DNA of 8,164 nt, taken from assembly GCA_946480845.1 (NCBI GenBank), contig CAMLLJ010000125.1, positions 1 through 8,164 on the forward strand, in the 5' to 3' direction. The notes below the pieces were generated by a model. The model was given only the letters and a program-made list of their open reading frames with translations. It was not told where the DNA came from and searched no databases. Each line of letters opens with the position of its first letter. The first letter of the stretch is position 1. Source of the DNA: an uncultured Gemmatimonadota bacterium. GTDB lineage: Bacteria > Gemmatimonadota > Gemmatimonadetes > Gemmatimonadales > GWC2-71-9. Both the position numbers and the translations under genes were made by a program. Positions 5,159-8,164 of this stretch are shown here, in pieces.

Positions 5159-5430
5159 CCTTCCCCCCGGCGCCCTCTGCCGCTCGCCCCCTGCCCCTCC
5201 CCGATCACCCTCCGGTAGACGCTCAGGAATCCGAGCACCGCCCCCAGCACCGTCCCCGTGATCGTTCCAAACGGCAGCGTTCCCAGCCAGCGGTCGAGCC
5301 CGTATCCGATGGCCATGAAGACCAGGATACCGGCGGCGAACGTCATCCCGAGTGACGCGTAGCGGTACGCTTCGGCCGTCCCGCCGTCCCGCCGCTCCGC
5401 CGTCCCGCCGGACCGCCGATCCGTCCGCAT
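5155..5430 (-). CDS. atpZ: AtpZ/AtpI-family two-helix membrane protein, first gene of the atp operon
   Basis: 91 residues. The core (about 22-76) has two membrane helices, about 24-42 and 53-73, joined by GYGLDRWLGTLPFGT, the usual AtpZ-type GxxxDxxxGTxP turn. AtpZ proteins sit at the head of ATP synthase operons and are thought to aid assembly or move Mg2+/Ca2+ together with AtpI. The ends are odd: residues 5-20 are two copies of an 8-residue repeat (RRSGGTAE, RRDGGTAE) encoded by an 8-bp DNA repeat, and the last 15 residues (GEGQGASGRGRRGEG) come from a 7-bp repeat-like stretch. The ATG at 5430 follows a purine-rich GGCGGCAGGG. The frame is open further upstream to 6045, but that is only antisense to moxR. 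Stop overlaps the next start by 4 nt. Confidence 0.82.
   Translation of the reverse strand: MRTDRRSGGTAERRDGGTAEAYRYASLGMTFAAGILVFMAIGYGLDRWLGTLPFGTITGTVLGAVLGFLSVYRRVIGEGQGASGRGRRGEG
5175..5202. repeat. Degenerate 7-bp repeat in the atpZ 3' end
   Basis: Four adjoining units CTCTGCC, GCTCGCC, CCCTGCC and CCTCCCC on the plus strand. They encode the Gly/Arg-rich tail of AtpZ on the minus strand. Copies differ at several bases, so this is a decayed array at best. Confidence 0.45.
5375..5422. repeat. 8-bp tandem repeat within the 5' coding part of atpZ
   Basis: Six adjoining 8-bp units on the plus strand: GCCGTCCC, GCCGTCCC, GCCGCTCC, GCCGTCCC, GCCGGACC, GCCGATCC. Three units equal one 8-residue protein repeat. 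Because 8 is not a multiple of 3, gain or loss of one unit would shift the atpZ frame. The CCGTCC core is shared with the 9-bp array at 3911-3950. Confidence 0.8.
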
Positions 5431-5462
5431 CCCTGCCGCCTGCCTCTCTCTATTGGCCGCCG

Positions 5463-5491
5463 AATCTACCCGCTTGTGAAATTTTTCGCAA
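5463..5491 (-). promoter_or_regulatory. Candidate sigma-70-type promoter of the atp operon
   Basis: On the minus strand TTGCGA (5491-5486) is followed after exactly 17 bases by TAGATT (5468-5463); each matches four of six consensus positions. Transcription would begin near 5456, giving a leader of about 25 nt before the atpZ ATG. The -35 and most of the spacer coincide with the palindrome at 5472-5493, so a bound protein would block this promoter. Confidence 0.5.
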
Positions 5492-5493
5492 GC
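5472..5493. promoter_or_regulatory. 22-bp palindrome in the atpZ-moxR divergent region, possible operator
   Basis: GCTTGTGAAA and TTTCGCAAGC form 10-bp arms around two T residues, with a single T/G mismatch at the sixth position. It is the only AT-rich segment in its surroundings. It lies between the divergent starts of atpZ and moxR. The symmetry and size suit a dimeric regulator, but no regulator gene lies in the window. Confidence 0.45.
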
Positions 5494-5590
5494 TAGGCAG
5501 AGGCGTGCCGTGGTGGGTAGGTTACCCCTTGTCGCGCAACTTATTCGCGCGGTCCGGCGTACCGTTCCTTGACTCCGTCCACAGGCTCCA

Positions 5591-6607
<1,017 letters not shown>

Positions 6608-6628
6608 CGCCGCCTGCCACCTGCCTGC

Positions 6629-7090
6629 TCAGCTTCCCGCGTGCGCCCGCTCCAGCGCCGCGATGTCGAACTTCTTCATCTGCAGCATCGCCTTGAGCGT
6701 CCGTCCCGCCTTCTCGCGGTCGGCGTCGCCCATGAGCGTCGGCAGGATCGCCGGGATCACCTGCCACGAGAGCCCGAACCGGTCCACCAGCCAGCCGCAC
6801 TGACTCTCCGTCCCGCCGTCGGTCAGCTTCTCCCAGATCCGGTCGATCTCCGCCTGCGTCTCGCAGTTGATGCACATGGACACCGCGGGCGTGAGCTGGA
6901 GGTGCGGGCCGCCGCCGTAGGCGATGAACTGGTTGCCGTCCAGCTCGAACGTCGCGCTCATCACCTTCCCGTCGGGGCCCGGCATCGTGCTCACCACCCT
7001 GGCGGACGGGAAGACCGAGCAGTAGAGGGCCATCGCCTCGCCGACGTTGCCCTGGAACCAGAGGAACGGGGTCATCTTGCGCATGGTCAT
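6629..7090 (-). CDS. PhnB-like VOC (glyoxalase-fold) protein
   Basis: 153 residues from the ATG at 7090. The sequence follows the family often labelled 3-demethylubiquinone-9 3-methyltransferase-like or PhnB: MTPFLWFQGNVGEAMALYCSVF (6-27), FELDGNQFIAYGGGPHLQLTPAVSM (48-72), INCETQAEIDRIWEKL (74-89), QCGWLVDRFGLSWQVIP (97-113) and the end QMKKFDIAALERAH. The first and last of these strings are hallmarks of the group. The name does not prove methyltransferase activity; members are of unknown function and form dimeric betaalphabetabetabeta folds. The chosen ATG overlaps the DUF1801 stop in an ATGA; an ATG 12 nt earlier (7102) is a possible alternative. The 3' end faces that of moxR across 21 nt with no hairpin. 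Confidence 0.92.
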   Translation of the reverse strand: MTMRKMTPFLWFQGNVGEAMALYCSVFPSARVVSTMPGPDGKVMSATFELDGNQFIAYGGGPHLQLTPAVSMCINCETQAEIDRIWEKLTDGGTESQCGWLVDRFGLSWQVIPAILPTLMGDADREKAGRTLKAMLQMKKFDIAALERAHAGS

Positions 7091-7479
7091 GGCATTTTCC
7101 ATTTCGCGTCCTTCTCCCGGCTCTCGCGCACGCGGAACTGCGTGATCCGCCGGACCAGCGCCAGCGGCAGCGGCTCGTCGAGCGGGAACTGGACCGATCC
7201 GCTCGCCGACTTGTAGGGCTTGAGCTCCTTCGCGAACGCCTTGATCGCCGACGGCGTCGGATAGAAGCCGATGTGGTTCCGGAAGGCGGCATAGACGACC
7301 AGCACCCGCCGGTACGAGACCGAGGGCATCCCCCACTTGAGGCTCTCCGTGGCCCCTGGCGCCGCCTTGCGGATGGTGGCGCGCATCGAGCGGAGCTTCG
7401 GCCGTGCCTCCCTCGCTGCGGCTTCGATGTACCCGGCCACCGTCGCCGGCCGCGCCTTCCGTAGGGATTTCTTGATCAT
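7087..7479 (-). CDS. DUF1801 (YdhG-like) domain protein
   Basis: 130 residues. A basic start MIKKSLRKARPATV leads into the DUF1801 fold: AGYIEAAAREARPKLRSMRATIRKAAPGATESLKWGMPSV (15-54), YAAFRNHIGFYPTPSAIKAFAKEL (63-86), KSASGSVQFPLDEPLP (90-105) and LVRRITQFRVRE. The ESLKWGMP and SVQFPLDEPLP segments are typical. Relatives such as YdhG have a frataxin-like fold and have been suggested to handle iron, but the role is not settled. No signal or membrane segment is present. The ATG at 7479 overlaps the upstream stop (ATGA) and the stop overlaps the next start (ATGA), so it is the middle gene of a coupled trio. A longer reading to 7554 only adds sequence antisense-like to the upstream gene. Confidence 0.88.
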   Translation of the reverse strand: MIKKSLRKARPATVAGYIEAAAREARPKLRSMRATIRKAAPGATESLKWGMPSVSYRRVLVVYAAFRNHIGFYPTPSAIKAFAKELKPYKSASGSVQFPLDEPLPLALVRRITQFRVRESREKDAKWKMP

Positions 7480-8003
7480 CGCTCGCCCCGGATTCCCGGT
7501 TCGCCCTGTTCCCATGGCCTCAACCGAGGCACCAGCCTCGGCACGTGCCGGCAATACTCGTTATAGCTCGCTCCGAAGCGACTCGCCAGCATCGGCTCCT
7601 CGACCAGCGGGATGTAGAGCGCGTTGACGACGAAGAAGACCAGCGCCCACAGCAGGTGTGAGCGCGACAGCAGCACCAGCGCCTCGCCCGCGAGCACCAT
7701 GAGGACGCCGGAAATCATCGGATTGCGCACGTAGCGATAGGGACCGCGCACCACGAGACGCCTGGGCGGGTCCCATGGAGCGAGCGTCCCCTGGCCTTCA
7801 CCGGCGAACCGGCGCAGCGTGGCTGCGAACAGTGCCACCCCGACGCCGATCAGCACCAGCCCGGCCGCCTGCGCCGCGATCGCCCCGGGTCCCGGGCCCC
7901 GCCCGAAATCGAGTCCGCCCCGGCGCGCCAGCCACACTGGAACCAGGACGGCGGCGGTGAACGGCAGCAGGGCGACGGCCAGCAGGTGCCGGAGCAGCAT
8001 CAT
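7476..8003 (-). CDS. Isoprenylcysteine carboxyl methyltransferase-like membrane protein
   Basis: 175 residues, with four membrane helices at about 5-24, 41-63, 97-113 and 117-134. The conserved methyltransferase core is GPYRYVRNPM (87-96), then VEEPMLASRFGASYNEYCRHVPRLVPR (134-160), as in the ICMT/phospholipid methyltransferase superfamily, which uses S-adenosylmethionine at the membrane. Bacterial members have mostly unknown substrates; lipid or small-molecule methylation is more likely than prenyl-cysteine. All core motif residues are present, so it is probably active. Two adjacent ATGs occur (8003 and 8000); the first is used. It is the first gene of the trio. The 161-nt leader upstream holds a -10-like TAGGAT (8108-8103) and two palindromic elements. 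Confidence 0.86.
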   Translation of the reverse strand: MMLLRHLLAVALLPFTAAVLVPVWLARRGGLDFGRGPGPGAIAAQAAGLVLIGVGVALFAATLRRFAGEGQGTLAPWDPPRRLVVRGPYRYVRNPMISGVLMVLAGEALVLLSRSHLLWALVFFVVNALYIPLVEEPMLASRFGASYNEYCRHVPRLVPRLRPWEQGEPGIRGER

Positions 8004-8031
8004 CGAATCATTCCGGGTTCAGGGATCTCCA

Positions 8032-8069
8032 GGGCCGCGCGGCCCGGGGGGCCGGGCCCGCCCGGGCGG
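8032..8069. other. Nested GC palindromes in the leader of the ICMT-like gene
   Basis: Three overlapping inverted repeats sit in 38 bases: GGGCCGCGCGGCCC (8032-8045, perfect 14-bp palindrome), GGCCCGG / CCGGGCC with a 4-base loop (8041-8058), and CCGCCCGGGCGG (8058-8069, perfect 12-bp palindrome). On the minus strand they would lie in the 5' untranslated leader, ending 28 nt before the start. They could be a transcription pause, an attenuator, or the terminator of a plus-strand gene. No T-run follows on either strand. Confidence 0.55.
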
Positions 8070-8121
8070 CAAATCGGCAACCAGGGGGTGCCCATTGCCC
8101 GCATCCTACCAAAGAGATGGA

Positions 8122-8137
8122 ACGGAATTCATTCCGT
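8122..8137. promoter_or_regulatory. Perfect 16-bp palindrome, candidate operator of the ICMT-DUF1801-VOC operon
   Basis: ACGGAAT and ATTCCGT are exact 7-bp arms around TC. Relative to the -10-like TAGGAT at 8108-8103 on the minus strand, the centre falls about 24 bases upstream, over the expected -35 zone. That is a common place for a repressor site. No recognised -35 hexamer is present there. Confidence 0.5.
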
Positions 8138-8164
8138 GTGCACCGGCCCACACCCCCGGCACCA

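Noticed and set aside
4146..5261. Plus-strand open frame of 371 codons opposite atpB and atpI
   Set aside because: Low-complexity charged sequence, antisense to clear membrane subunits.
5569..5574. TTGACT as the -35 of a moxR promoter
   Set aside because: A matching -10 would fall inside the coding sequence, so it cannot drive the chosen start; likely chance.

Overview
The window is GC-rich, tightly packed chromosomal DNA from a bacterium. It looks like core-genome sequence rather than a mobile or defence island. Composition, short pyrimidine-rich tandem repeats at gene edges and gene content would suit a soil-type high-GC phylum such as Gemmatimonadota. That placement is inference only; no rRNA or other strong taxonomic marker is present. 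All genes but one lie on the minus strand.

Reading the minus strand from the middle outwards, the core is the membrane half of the F-type ATP synthase: atpZ (5430-5155), an AtpI-like gene (5158-4814), atpB/a (4817-3951), atpE/c (3706-3428), atpF/b (3417-2875) and atpH/delta (2878-2339). Four of these junctions are overlapping or nearly so: GTGA, ATGA, a TTG start inside the TGA stop, and a 10-nt gap. The exception is atpB-atpE, where a 244-nt spacer carries 9-bp tandem repeats and a G-rich tract before a strong Shine-Dalgarno for atpE. The F1 genes (atpA, G, D, C) do not follow atpH. Instead there is a GC hairpin and a second compact run: a four-cluster ferredoxin (NapG/MauM-like), a small cupin, a sugar-phosphate nucleotidyltransferase and the start of a DUF885 protein that runs off the left edge. 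These last genes are joined by 1-nt overlap, 3-nt gap and zero-nt gap.

Upstream of atpZ is a divergent intergenic region (5431-5590) with a recognisable -35/-10 pair for the atp operon, overlapping a 22-bp palindrome. On the other side, the only plus-strand gene encodes a MoxR-family AAA+ ATPase (5591-6607). Its usual DUF58/VWA partners are absent. It converges on a three-gene minus-strand operon joined by ATGA overlaps: an isoprenylcysteine-methyltransferase-like membrane protein (8003-7476), a DUF1801 protein (7479-7087) and a PhnB-like VOC protein (7090-6629). The leader of that operon (8004-8164) holds a perfect 16-bp palindrome and a block of nested GC palindromes.

No stretch over 300 bases lacks a gene. 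I saw no tRNA, rRNA, CRISPR array, insertion sequence or attachment site. I do not see a convincing new multi-gene system. The best leads are the split ATP synthase operon, the repeats built into atpZ and into the atpB-atpE spacer, and the two palindromes in promoter regions.
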